Shown: positions 28,227 through 36,081 of the stretch, piece after piece
How positions within the stretch are numbered: the first letter of the stretch is position 1
Layout: the number at the start of each line of letters is the position of its first letter
Assembly (NCBI RefSeq): GCF_018603905.1
Contig: NZ_JAHFZZ010000012.1
Span: forward strand, 1-64,000
Direction of reading: 5' to 3'
DNA: 64,000 bases
Origin: Nonomuraea sp. NEAU-A123
GTDB lineage: Bacteria > Actinomycetota > Actinomycetes > Streptosporangiales > Streptosporangiaceae
Made by a program: the position numbers and the translations under genes
Notes under the pieces: model-generated
Told to the model about the DNA's origin: nothing
Databases searched by the model: none
What the model saw: only the letters and a program-made list of their open reading frames with translations

Positions 28227-29069
28227 ATGATGAGCCTGTTGGGCCCTACAGAAATACGTATTTTGGCGGATAAGCTAAATCTTCGTCCGACGAAAAAGCT
28301 AGGCCAAAACTTCGTGATCGACGCGGGAACCGTGCGGCGCATCGTCAGAGTCGCCGCACTCGCCCCAGAGGACGTGGTCATAGAGGTCGGGCCCGGCCTC
28401 GGCTCACTCACCCTCGCGCTGCTCCCCGCGGCCCAGCACGTGGTGGCCGTCGAGATCGACCCCGTACTGGCGGCCCAACTCCCGGTAACCGTCGCCGACC
28501 GCGGCCTCGACGACAAGCTCACGGTCGTGGAGGCCGACGCCATGCGCATCACCTCCGCCGACCTGCTGGGCCACACCCCCACCGCCCTGGTCGCGAACCT
28601 CCCCTACAACGTCGCCGTCCCGGTGGTCCTGCACCTGCTGCAGGTGCTGCCGTCCCTGCGCAAGGGCCTCGTGATGGTCCAGTCGGAGGTGGCCGACCGC
28701 CTCGCGGCGGGCCCCGGTTCCAAGGTGTACGGGGTGCCGTCGGTGAAGGCCGCCTGGTACGCGGACGTACGACGGGCCGGGCCGGTGGGGCGGACGGTGT
28801 TCTGGCCCGCCCCGAACGTGGACTCCGGCCTCGTCTCCATGGTCCGGCGGGACCCGCCTGAGACGTCCGCGTCGCGGGAGGAGGTCTTCGCGGTGATCGA
28901 CGCCGCGTTCGCGCAGCGGCGCAAGACGTTGCGGGCCGCGCTGGCATCGTGGGCCGGCAGCCCCGCCCAGGCCGAGGCCGCGCTGCGGGCCGCTGGGGTG
29001 GATCCCTCGGAGCGGGGAGAACAACTCGACGTGACGGCCTTCGCCCGGATCGCCGAGGTCAAGCCCTAG
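28227..29069 (+). CDS. rsmA: 16S rRNA (adenine(1518)/(1519)-N6)-dimethyltransferase
   Basis: RsmA (KsgA) dimethylates two adenines of helix 45 in 16S rRNA, acting late in 30S assembly. The 280-residue protein has [10 protein letters not shown], the SAM loop [14 protein letters not shown], the acidic VEIDP, and the catalytic NLPYNV motif, then the C-terminal helical domain with RRKTLRAAL. Two adjacent ATGs (28227 and 28230) are both compatible with GGGAG 9-11 nt upstream. It is the expected neighbour of ispE, though here an NlpC/P60 and an arginase-fold gene stand between them. Loss of the gene gives kasugamycin resistance in other bacteria. Confidence 0.95.
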   Translation: MMSLLGPTEIRILADKLNLRPTKKLGQNFVIDAGTVRRIVRVAALAPEDVVIEVGPGLGSLTLALLPAAQHVVAVEIDPVLAAQLPVTVADRGLDDKLTVVEADAMRITSADLLGHTPTALVANLPYNVAVPVVLHLLQVLPSLRKGLVMVQSEVADRLAAGPGSKVYGVPSVKAAWYADVRRAGPVGRTVFWPAPNVDSGLVSMVRRDPPETSASREEVFAVIDAAFAQRRKTLRAALASWAGSPAQAEAALRAAGVDPSERGEQLDVTAFARIAEVKP

Positions 29070-29169
29070 ATCGAGTTTGCTCTGGCACGTTTGCCGTAGG
29101 GGGTGGGACGGTCTGGGCGGTGCCTGACGACGTTGCGCTTGCCCGTCGGAGTGCATCGCAGTTGCGTTG

Positions 29170-29345
29170 CCCGGCACGCGCCTGCTGTCCACTGAAACCC
29201 GCCTTGCCCGGCTTCCGGGATGTCTGCAGTGCGGCTGTGCCCGGCGCGCCTGCTGTCCACTGAAACCCGCCTTGCCCGGCTTCCAGGATGGCTGCAGAGC
29301 CGCTTTGCCCGGCGCGCGCCTGCTATCCACCGAGAACCGCGTTCT
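29170..29345. repeat. Tandem repeat, period 68-70 bp, about 2.5 copies
   Basis: The phrase CCTGCTGTCCACTGAAACCC recurs at 29181 and 29249, and as the diverged CCTGCTATCCACCGAGAACC at 29319. Between the first two copies most of the 68 bp is repeated, including TTGCCCGGCTTCC. The array occupies the gap between rsmA and the NlpC/P60 gene. Short ORFs run through it on both strands but none looks like a real protein. Confidence 0.75.
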
Positions 29346-29479
29346 CCGGAACCCCCTGGATATCCACAGACTCCGCCCCCCGCGCCCTGGCTATCCACAG
29401 AACCCCGCTCGGCTCCCCGCAGCCCAACCCGATCGCAAGATCCTGGGGCCTCCATTCCGCACGTCGCAGGAGGCCCGCC

Positions 29480-30400
29480 ATGACACCCCGCCCCGCCTTG
29501 ACCCCCCGCCCCGCCTTGGACACCCGCGCCGTCCTGGACACCGGCCCCGTCTTGGACGCCGCCCCAGTCCTGGCCACCCACCCCGCCCCGACCACTCGCT
29601 CTACCCCGACCACTCGCTCTACCCCGGCCATTTGCTCTGCCCTCACCTGGCTCGCGATCGGCGGCGGCACCCTCGCGGCCCTCATGGCATTCCCCACCGC
29701 GGTGGCCGCCGCGACCGTCACCTCACTCAAACCGCCGACCACCCCGTGTTTCCGCCTGATCGCTTTCCCCGCCAAACCCCCTGCAGCCAACGGCCAGGAT
29801 ACGAAGCACCCTCAGGACATCCCCGTCCCACCAGAGACGTTCTTCGCCCTACCTCCTGATGACGTAGCACTCGACAACCAGCCCATCTACGTCCTCGTCC
29901 CCCTGCCCCCAGAGTCCTGCCCCGCCCCCAACCCCCCAGCCAAGACCCCTCGAGACAATCCCCCCAAGCCGACCCCCACCACGCCCCTGCCCAAGGGCGA
30001 CATCGCAACGGCAGCCGCCATCGACCAGCTAGGCACCCCGTTCTCGTGGGGCGGCGGCGCACCATCCGGCCCCACCACAGGCGTAGGCAGAGGAGCCCAC
30101 ACCAAGGGCTTCGACTGCAGCGGCCTCACCCTCTACGCCTGGTCCAAAGCCGGCATAAGGCTCGGCCACTACACAGGCACCCAGTTCCGCCAGGGCCGCA
30201 GAGTCACGCTCGGCGACCTACGCAAGGGCGACCTGGTCTTCTTCGGCGGCGGCACCGGTGACCCCACCCACGTCGGCCTCAACCTGGGCGGAGGCGTAAT
30301 GATCCACGCCCCCAAAACCGGCGACGTAGTCAGAAGAACCCCGTTCCTGACCTCCACCTACTATCGCCCCCTCTACCGAGGCGCAGTACGCCCAGGCTGA
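29480..30400 (+). CDS. NlpC/P60 cell-wall endopeptidase with repetitive N-terminus
   Basis: The C-terminal 130 residues are an NlpC/P60 cysteine peptidase: the catalytic Cys in GFDCSGLTLYAW, His in THVGL and the third residue in MIHAP, as in enzymes that cut the D-Glu/diamino-acid bond of peptidoglycan stem peptides. A Pro-rich linker (about 100-175) precedes it. The hydrophobic segment (about 55-80, ending AVAAATV) that would be the signal or anchor is preceded by about 50 residues of short repeats (DTRAVLDTGPVLD, TTRSTPTTRSTP), which is odd. The ATG at 29480 has a perfect AGGAGG. Codon use includes more AGA, ATA and ACA than neighbouring genes. Confidence 0.85.
   Translation: MTPRPALTPRPALDTRAVLDTGPVLDAAPVLATHPAPTTRSTPTTRSTPAICSALTWLAIGGGTLAALMAFPTAVAAATVTSLKPPTTPCFRLIAFPAKPPAANGQDTKHPQDIPVPPETFFALPPDDVALDNQPIYVLVPLPPESCPAPNPPAKTPRDNPPKPTPTTPLPKGDIATAAAIDQLGTPFSWGGGAPSGPTTGVGRGAHTKGFDCSGLTLYAWSKAGIRLGHYTGTQFRQGRRVTLGDLRKGDLVFFGGGTGDPTHVGLNLGGGVMIHAPKTGDVVRRTPFLTSTYYRPLYRGAVRPG
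29591..29641 (+). repeat. 18-bp tandem repeat inside the NlpC/P60 gene
   Basis: ACCACTCGCTCTACCCCG occurs at 29591 and 29609, with a third diverged copy at 29627. It encodes the TTRSTP repeats ahead of the hydrophobic segment. A looser repeat of GCCTTGGACAC type lies just upstream at about 29500-29560. Confidence 0.8.
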
Positions 30401-30429
30401 CCCACAGCCCGTAACAGGGCTCCTCATAC

Positions 30430-30471
30430 CCGGACCGCACCCAACCCCCCATTCCCCTGGGTGCGGTCCGG
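30430..30471. terminator. Bidirectional terminator, NlpC/P60 / arginase-fold gene
   Basis: CCGGACCGCACCCA (30430-30443) and TGGGTGCGGTCCGG (30458-30471) form a perfect 14-bp stem around a 14-nt C-rich loop. It sits between two convergent genes. Confidence 0.75.
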
Positions 30472-30475
30472 CTAC

Positions 30476-31456
30476 TCAAATACGGGCGCAGACTCTGACC
30501 AACCCGTCGACCAGAGGCACAAGCAGCTCCTGATCCTCCAGCCTGCCCGGCTCATACTCCACGATCCCCAGCCCTGCCACCTCGAACCGCTCCGCCAGCG
30601 CCCCGACCAACCCAAGCAGCTGTTCAGGAAGCAGCCCACCCGGCGCCGGCGTCCCGACACTCGCGAACACCTCCGGATCCAGCACATCAAGATCAATATG
30701 AATGTAAACGGCCTTCTCCTCGACCCCGCCCCCCTGCCTACGGCGGGACTTCTCGACCCCGAGCGCCAACCCACGATCGAACCCTTCAGCCCCAACCCTC
30801 AACCCAGGACCGGATCCTTCAGTCCCAACCCCCAACTCAGGACCGGACTCTTCAGCCCCAACTCCCAACCCAGGGTCGGGTTTCTCCGAGCGTCCACCCT
30901 GTCCCCGACCGAGGCCAGCCGAAGCAACTGCGTCGACCAGCGCCACGGAGTCCGTCACACCCAGGTGGCGCACCCCGCTCGCCTCAACGAACGCGACCTC
31001 GGCCTGATCGAGATCCCGCACCCCGGCAAGCACGATCTGCCACGGACGGACCGGCTCCTCGGGCACCAACCCCTCCGGCCCTTCACCGGTGAGGGCTCGC
31101 AGCACCATGCCGTGAAACGCCCCAGAAGGCGAACTGGCCAGCGTATTGAGATCCCCATGAGCATCGAACCAGAGGACCACCAGCCGATCCCCGTACTTCC
31201 GACGAGCCGCCGCCACCGACTCCAACTCAACTCCGCAATCACCCCCAGCAGTGACCACGAGCCCATCGCCCAGCTGCGACATGACCGCCCGCACCCGAGA
31301 AGCCGTGACGACCAGATCATCATCCACATCAACCCGCAGCCGCCGCCCCGCAGGCACCATCCCGGCCACCAGCCGAGCCCCCTCCCGCAGCCGCTCCGCC
31401 GTACCGGACCCAGACCCCCGCCACTGCGCCACCTCAACAACCGTCACTTCCGACAA
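30476..31456 (-). CDS. Arginase/agmatinase-fold (ureohydrolase family) protein with 11-residue repeats
   Basis: The 326-residue protein has the manganese-cluster motifs of ureohydrolases: GGDCGVE (about residue 70), WFDAHGDLN (about 95) and HIDLDVLDP (about 255), and the C-terminal Glu in VEYEPGR. Enzymes of this fold hydrolyse guanidino compounds such as arginine, agmatine or formiminoglutamate. Between the second and third motif lies an extra stretch of about 65 residues made of five 11-residue repeats of the type E-x-S-G-P-G-L-x-V-G-A. This expands a surface loop and is not part of the fold. The substrate cannot be assigned. The terminator after it is shared with the convergent NlpC/P60 gene. 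Confidence 0.8.
   Translation of the reverse strand: MSEVTVVEVAQWRGSGSGTAERLREGARLVAGMVPAGRRLRVDVDDDLVVTASRVRAVMSQLGDGLVVTAGGDCGVELESVAAARRKYGDRLVVLWFDAHGDLNTLASSPSGAFHGMVLRALTGEGPEGLVPEEPVRPWQIVLAGVRDLDQAEVAFVEASGVRHLGVTDSVALVDAVASAGLGRGQGGRSEKPDPGLGVGAEESGPELGVGTEGSGPGLRVGAEGFDRGLALGVEKSRRRQGGGVEEKAVYIHIDLDVLDPEVFASVGTPAPGGLLPEQLLGLVGALAERFEVAGLGIVEYEPGRLEDQELLVPLVDGLVRVCARI
30784..30885. repeat. 33-bp tandem repeat inside the arginase-fold gene
   Basis: CTTCAG recurs at exactly 33-bp spacing (30784, 30817, 30850), with CCCAACxCxCAACxCAGG following each time. It encodes the 11-residue repeats of the arginase-fold protein; further diverged copies flank it. Confidence 0.85.
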
Positions 31457-31932
31457 AACACCCTCCTCATATCAAAGGCCCATATTTCCCCTGATACAGC
31501 GCCCTGCCCACATCCAGCCACTAGCCTCCGCACTCCGGCACTCCGGGCGGTCCGGCACTCCGGGCGGTCCGGCACTCCGGGCAGTACGGCACTCCGGGCA
31601 GTCCAGGGTTCGCAGTCCGGGCAGTACCGTCCGCCATGCAGGGTCCGTGGTCCTCATGGTCCGAGGGTCCGCAGTGCCTGTGAATTTGGGACCTGCAGTT
31701 CCAGTGGGTCAGGCGATCCGCTTGTTCCGTCCAGCCGTCCAGCCGTCCGTCCGTTTGGTCCGTCCAAGCGCCCTAATCCCTACCTATGTCACTGACCCCC
31801 AGGGGTACGGGCGTTGGCTCGGTCCCATGCAGGGCTTCACCACTTCTGCCGAGAATCGCGTGACCAGGAAGCGAGCCACTATAAGCTCATGAGTCCTCGA
31901 CCCCGCCAAGCGACGAAAGTGACAGAAGATCG
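31457..31932. other. 476-bp intergenic region upstream of ispE
   Basis: The gap holds a 17-bp tandem array (listed separately), smaller CCGTCCAG repeats at about 31727-31765, and near its right end TATAAG (31880-31885), a plausible -10 for ispE. I see no gene: ORFs crossing it are low-complexity and frame-inconsistent. Confidence 0.55.
31537..31630. repeat. 17-bp tandem repeat, four near-perfect copies
   Basis: GGCACTCCGGGCGGTCC recurs at 31537, 31554, 31571 (GGCAGTAC ending) and 31588, then decays by 31630. A period of 17 is not a multiple of three, so this is not a coding repeat. Confidence 0.88.
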
Positions 31933-32835
31933 ATGAGTTCGGTTACCGTACGGGTGCCCGCGAAGGTCAACGTGCAGCTATCCGTCGGACCGCTCCGCGA
32001 AGACGGCTATCACGACCTGGTCAACGTGTTCCACGCGGTATCGATCTTCGACGAAGTGGTCGCCAAGGAGTCCGAGTCGATCACCGTCACGGTGGGCGGA
32101 AACTGGGCGGACCGGGTCCCGCTCGATGACGAGAACCTCGCGATTCAGGCCGCAAGAGCTCTGGCCAAGCACGCGGGCCGCACTTATGGTGTGGCGCTGA
32201 TCATCCATAAGGCCATTCCCGTGGCCGGTGGCATGGCCGGGGGGAGTGCCGACGCGGCGGGGGCTCTGGTGGCGTGCAACGAGCTGTGGGGGCTTGGCCT
32301 GCCGTTTGAAGATCTCATGGAGATCGCCGGCGATCTGGGTAGTGACGTGCCCTTCTCGATGCTCGGGGGCACGGCGGTGGGGATCGGCCGGGGCGAACAG
32401 CTCAGCGAGTTGCCGACCGGTGGTCAGTTCCACTGGGTGTTCGCGGTGGCGGAGGGTGGGCTGTCCACTGCCGCTGTCTACGCCGAATGCGATCGGCTCC
32501 GCGCCGCGACCAGTGCCGAGATCCCCTGGCCGCAGTTGAGCGACCCCCTGCTGGAGGCGCTCGGCGCCGGTGACGCCCGCAAGCTGGGCGCGTACCTGAC
32601 GAACGACCTCCAGCCCGCTGCCTTGACGCTCCGCCCGCAGCTGGCCCGCACCCTCGAAGCCGGTCGTCAGTACGGCGCACTCGGCGCGATCGTCTCCGGT
32701 TCCGGTCCCACCTGCGCCTTCCTCGCGACGGATGCCGCCCACGCCGACCAACTGGCCACCGCCCTCTCCACCACCAACATCACCCGCACCGCCATCCCCG
32801 CCCACGGCCCTGTCCCGGGCGCGGTAGTGGTCTAA
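31933..32835 (+). CDS. ispE: 4-diphosphocytidyl-2-C-methyl-D-erythritol kinase
   Basis: IspE phosphorylates CDP-ME in the non-mevalonate isoprenoid pathway, feeding polyprenyl carriers for wall and glycan synthesis. The 300-residue GHMP kinase has VRVPAKVNVQLSVG with the conserved Lys/Asn, DGYHDLVNVFHAVS, the ATP loop PVAGGMAGGSADAAGAL (about residues 96-112) and the C-terminal IVSGSGPTCAFL. The ATG at 31933 has only a weak GAAG upstream. Next to rsmA and an ABC-F gene, its usual actinobacterial neighbourhood. Confidence 0.95.
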   Translation: MSSVTVRVPAKVNVQLSVGPLREDGYHDLVNVFHAVSIFDEVVAKESESITVTVGGNWADRVPLDDENLAIQAARALAKHAGRTYGVALIIHKAIPVAGGMAGGSADAAGALVACNELWGLGLPFEDLMEIAGDLGSDVPFSMLGGTAVGIGRGEQLSELPTGGQFHWVFAVAEGGLSTAAVYAECDRLRAATSAEIPWPQLSDPLLEALGAGDARKLGAYLTNDLQPAALTLRPQLARTLEAGRQYGALGAIVSGSGPTCAFLATDAAHADQLATALSTTNITRTAIPAHGPVPGAVVV

Positions 32836-33271
32836 CGCCGTCAGCGCACTACGCCCCTTCCCGGGTGACGGCCCCTCCAGGGTGCGGTGGAACTGTTCGG
32901 GGACGGATGCAAGCGCTTGGGGAGCAGGCAGCGCGGGGCCGCATGAATGCCACTTCCGCCCGCCCGCTCGCCCGCCTGGCCACTAGCTCGTTCGCCCGGC
33001 CATCCGCCTGCCCGCCTGCTCGCTCGCCCGCCTGGTCGGCTGCCGACTCGCTTGCCCGGCCGCCCGTTCGCTTGCCCAGCCGCTCGCCCGGCCGCCGGTT
33101 GGGGGGATGCTCTCGGGGTGGTGGCGGTTTGGAGCGGTGGGGCGTATGGCGGGTCCGCCGGTCTTAGGTGTGAGGGTTTAGTGCGGACGAGGCGTTGCGG
33201 CTGGGTTTGGGGGTGCCGGTGGCTTGGCGTCGTCACCACACCGTCGCGCGGGCCGATACCCTGGTAAGGCC
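32836..33271. other. 436-bp intergenic region with degenerate C/T-rich repeats
   Basis: From about 32955 to 33100 the plus strand is a run of diverged short units of the type CCCGCCxGCTCGCTCG, with TCGCCCGGCC recurring. The rest shows no convincing gene. The last 30 bp before the ABC-F gene (GATACCCTGGTAAGGCC) probably contain its promoter or ribosome site. Confidence 0.55.
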
Positions 33272-35068
33272 ATGAATCTGGTAAATCTCGAGTCTGTTTC
33301 CCATGCCTACGGGCCCAAACCGCTGCTCAGCGACGTCTCCCTCGGCGTCGAGGTCGGAGAGCGCATAGGTGTCGTCGGACGTAACGGCGGCGGTAAGACC
33401 ACACTTCTGTCGGTGATCGCGGCGGATGTCCGGCCGGACAGCGGCCGGGTTACCCATACCCGGGGGCTGCGGGTGGGCATGCTGGCGCAGCATGACGCGC
33501 TCGATCCGGCGATGCCCATCCGGGAGATCGTGCTGGGTGAGAAGGCCGAGCACGAGTGGGCGGGGGATCAGGGCGTCCGCGAGATCCTCGGCAATCTCAT
33601 CGGTGATCTCGATCTCGAGGCCAAGGCCGGGGATCTGTCCGGTGGTGAGCGGCGGCGCACCGCGCTGGCCCAGTTGCTCATCGAAGAGCACGACCTGATC
33701 ATGCTCGACGAGCCCACGAACCATCTCGACATCGAGGCCATCGCCTGGCTCGCCGGTCATCTGGCCGGACGTAAGAGCGCGCTGGTGGTCGTGACGCACG
33801 ACCGGTGGTTCCTCGACGCGGTCTCCACCAGGACGTGGGAGGTCGTGGACGGGCGAGTTGAGCGGTATGAGGGCGGTTACGCCGCGTACGTGCTCGCGAA
33901 GGCGGAGCGGGCGCGCATCGCCCAGGCCGCCGAAGAACGCCGCCAAAACCTCATGCGCAAGGAGATCGCCTGGCTGCGGCGCGGCCCGCCCGCGCGTACG
34001 TCGAAGCCCAAGTTCCGGGTGGAGGCCGCTCAGGCGCTGATCGCCGACGAGCCACCGGCTCGCGAGAGCGTGGAACTCCTGCGGTTCGCGGCGGTCCGGC
34101 TCGGCAAGACCGTGTACGACCTCGAAGACGTCACCCTGCACGCCGGTGGCCCCGGCAGCGGCCCGCTGGTGCTCGATGACTGCACGTGGCAGTTCGGGCC
34201 GGGCGACCGTGTCGGGCTGATCGGTGTCAACGGTTCCGGCAAGTCGTCCGTGCTCCGGCTGCTCGCCGACACGGTCCAGCCCGACTCGGGTCGGATGACC
34301 AGGGGCAAGACGGTACGGTTGGCGCACCTGTCGCAGGAGCTGGCCGAACTCGACCCCACCCGCCGGGTGCTGGAGACGGTCGAGGAGATCCGCAAGTACA
34401 TCCAGGTGGGCAAGAAGGAGTGGTCCGCCTCCCAGCTGCTCGAACGCCTGGGCTTCAAGGGCGAGGCGCAGTGGAAGGTCGTCGGCGACCTGTCGGGTGG
34501 CGAGCGGCGGCGGCTGCAACTGCTCAGGCTGCTCATGGACGACCCCAACGTGCTGCTGCTCGACGAGCCGACCAACGATCTCGACATCGAGACGCTGAAC
34601 GAGCTCGAAGACCTCCTCGACGGCTGGCCCGGCACGCTCATCCTGGTGAGCCACGACCGCTACTTCCTGGAGCGCGTCACAGACAAGTGCGTAGCCCTCC
34701 TGGGCAACGGCAAGTTCTCGTTCCTTCCGGGGGGCGTAGACGAATACCTGGCCCGCCGATCGCAGGGCACCGCCCTGACGGCGCGAACGACCTCACCCCA
34801 GCCCACTCCCGGACAGACCCAGCCCGCAGCCCCCCAAGAGGGCATGTCGGCCAAGGAAGAACGAGAGCTCCGCAAGGAACTGAACCGCCTCGAACGCCAA
34901 CTCGACCGACTTGGCGACCAGGAAGCCAAGCTCCACGCCGCAATGGCGGACGCGGCCAGCGACTACGCCAAACTAGGTTCCCTGGACGCCCAGCTCAGAG
35001 ACATCCTCGACCAAAAGGACACAGTCGAAGCCGAGTGGCTCGAACTCGCCGACCGCCTAAGCGACTGA
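33272..35068 (+). CDS. ABC-F family ATPase (Uup-like)
   Basis: The 598-residue protein has two ABC ATPase domains in one chain and no membrane part: Walker A GRNGGGKTT (about residue 38) and GVNGSGKSS (about 325), two signatures LSGGERRR, two Walker B motifs LDEPTNHLD and LDEPTNDLD, and a C-terminal basic coiled coil (540-598) after a Gln/Pro linker, which is typical of Uup. ABC-F proteins act on ribosomes or branched nucleic acids; some give ribosome-targeting antibiotic resistance, but the Uup-like tail favours a housekeeping role. Next to ispE as in other actinobacteria. Confidence 0.92.
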   Translation: MNLVNLESVSHAYGPKPLLSDVSLGVEVGERIGVVGRNGGGKTTLLSVIAADVRPDSGRVTHTRGLRVGMLAQHDALDPAMPIREIVLGEKAEHEWAGDQGVREILGNLIGDLDLEAKAGDLSGGERRRTALAQLLIEEHDLIMLDEPTNHLDIEAIAWLAGHLAGRKSALVVVTHDRWFLDAVSTRTWEVVDGRVERYEGGYAAYVLAKAERARIAQAAEERRQNLMRKEIAWLRRGPPARTSKPKFRVEAAQALIADEPPARESVELLRFAAVRLGKTVYDLEDVTLHAGGPGSGPLVLDDCTWQFGPGDRVGLIGVNGSGKSSVLRLLADTVQPDSGRMTRGKTVRLAHLSQELAELDPTRRVLETVEEIRKYIQVGKKEWSASQLLERLGFKGEAQWKVVGDLSGGERRRLQLLRLLMDDPNVLLLDEPTNDLDIETLNELEDLLDGWPGTLILVSHDRYFLERVTDKCVALLGNGKFSFLPGGVDEYLARRSQGTALTARTTSPQPTPGQTQPAAPQEGMSAKEERELRKELNRLERQLDRLGDQEAKLHAAMADAASDYAKLGSLDAQLRDILDQKDTVEAEWLELADRLSD

Positions 35069-35328
35069 GCGGCTGGGGCGCCTGACTCGAAAGAAGGCGC
35101 TCACGTACGCGCCGTAGCGGCGTGCGGGTGGCGTGCGGGTGTCTGGCTTCCGGAGCAGGCGCCCAAAGGCGGCCTACGGCTGACGGGCTTTCGAAGAAGG
35201 CGGCCAAGAACGAGTCGTTACGGGGAGCACTCCGTGAGCCTTCACGACCGGCGCTTGACGGTCGCGCGCCCACGACGGCGGCGCGGGCAACCCATGCGAA
35301 GCCGTACAAGAAAAGGAGCGTGCTCGGA

Positions 35329-35440
35329 GGAGAGCCGCTGAGCTCAGCGTGGCTTGGAGAGGTGCCGCTCGGCTCAGCGAAATGGGAGGAGAGTCGCTGA
35401 GCTCAGCATGGCTCGGAGAAGAGCGGCTGAGCGCAGCGAG
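35329..35440. repeat. Four 30-bp repeats each carrying a GCTGAGCTCAGC palindrome
   Basis: The 12-bp palindrome GCTGAGCTCAGC occurs at 35337 and 35396, with one-base variants at 35367 (GCTCGGCTCAGC) and 35426 (GCTGAGCGCAGC). Spacing is 30, 29 and 30 bp, and TTGGAGA/CGGAGA precedes each. The array fills the end of the 391-bp gap between the convergent ABC-F and marR genes (35069-35459). No gene is apparent in that gap. Confidence 0.88.
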
Positions 35441-35459
35441 ACGTGCCCTGCGAAACGAG

Positions 35460-35960
35460 TTAGGAGTCGAAGGGGGCAAGGAGGGTGCGGAGCAGGGCGG
35501 ATAGGGTGCGTTGGTCGTTGGGGGCCAAGGCGACCAGTAGGTCGTGCTCGCGTCGCAGCAGATCGGCGAACGCGGCATCCACCCGTGCCAACCCGCTCTC
35601 CGTGAGCGACACCAGCACCCCCCGCCGATCCTCCGGATCCGGTCGGCGCCGGACCAGGGACGCCTGGGCGAGGCGGTCGATGCGGTTCGTCATCGTGCCC
35701 GATGTGACCAGCGTGGCCCGGATCAGGGCCCCCGGGCTCAGCTCGTACGGCTTGCCCGCCCGCCGCAGCGCCGTCAGCACGTCGAACTCCCACGGCTCGA
35801 GATCGTGCTCGGCGAACGCGGCCCGCCTGGCCCGGTCGAGATGCTTGGCCAGCCGCGAAACCCGCGACAGCACCTGAAGCGGCTCGACGTCGAGGTCCGG
35901 GCGCTCCGTTCGCCAGGCCGCCACCAGCCGGTCGACCTCGTCCTGCGGCTCCTCGTTCAC
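35460..35960 (-). CDS. MarR-family transcriptional regulator
   Basis: The 166-residue protein has the MarR winged helix: WEFDVLTALRRAGKPYELSPGALI, then the recognition helix ...VTSGTMTNRIDRLAQASLV and the wing RRRPDPEDRRGVLVSLTESG. Helices at both ends form the dimer. The GTG at 35960 has AAGGCGG at good spacing; further in-frame ATGs upstream lie in the operator region. It is divergent from the methyltransferase gene with two inverted repeats between, so it most likely represses both. The inducer is not known. Confidence 0.88.
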   Translation of the reverse strand: MNEEPQDEVDRLVAAWRTERPDLDVEPLQVLSRVSRLAKHLDRARRAAFAEHDLEPWEFDVLTALRRAGKPYELSPGALIRATLVTSGTMTNRIDRLAQASLVRRRPDPEDRRGVLVSLTESGLARVDAAFADLLRREHDLLVALAPNDQRTLSALLRTLLAPFDS

Positions 35961-36031
35961 GACACCGCCTTGCCATGAGATCGCCAGATCGGGGGGAGCG
36001 CATCCTGCGTCATGCGTCAGATTGTACTGTC

Positions 36032-36081
36032 TTGACATCGAGATACATATCTCGATATCAATAATCTCTATGTCGAGAGAT
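36032..36081 (+). promoter_or_regulatory. Promoter and two operators between marR and the methyltransferase gene
   Basis: TTGACA (36032-36037) and TATCAA (36056-36061) give a sigma-70-type promoter reading right. Between them lies the perfect palindrome ATCGAGATAcaTATCTCGAT (36037-36056). A second inverted repeat, ATCTCT-6 nt-AGAGAT (36064-36081), covers the start codon. This AT-rich patch is the expected MarR-type binding region. Confidence 0.7.

Noticed and set aside
29066-29581. Protein-coding gene in the repeat region after rsmA on the minus strand
   Set aside because: The frame is made only of the tandem repeats, has no ribosome site and has no recognisable domain.
30461-31795. A 444-residue plus-strand ORF opposite the arginase-fold gene
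   Set aside because: It is Pro/Arg/His-rich and reads the complement of a gene with ureohydrolase motifs.
33272-35068. ABC-F gene as an antibiotic resistance determinant
   Set aside because: The C-terminal basic coiled coil and the conserved place beside ispE fit a housekeeping Uup-like ATPase.
29170-35440. CRISPR array
   Set aside because: The repeats are tandem, without unique spacers of constant length, and no cas gene is in the window.
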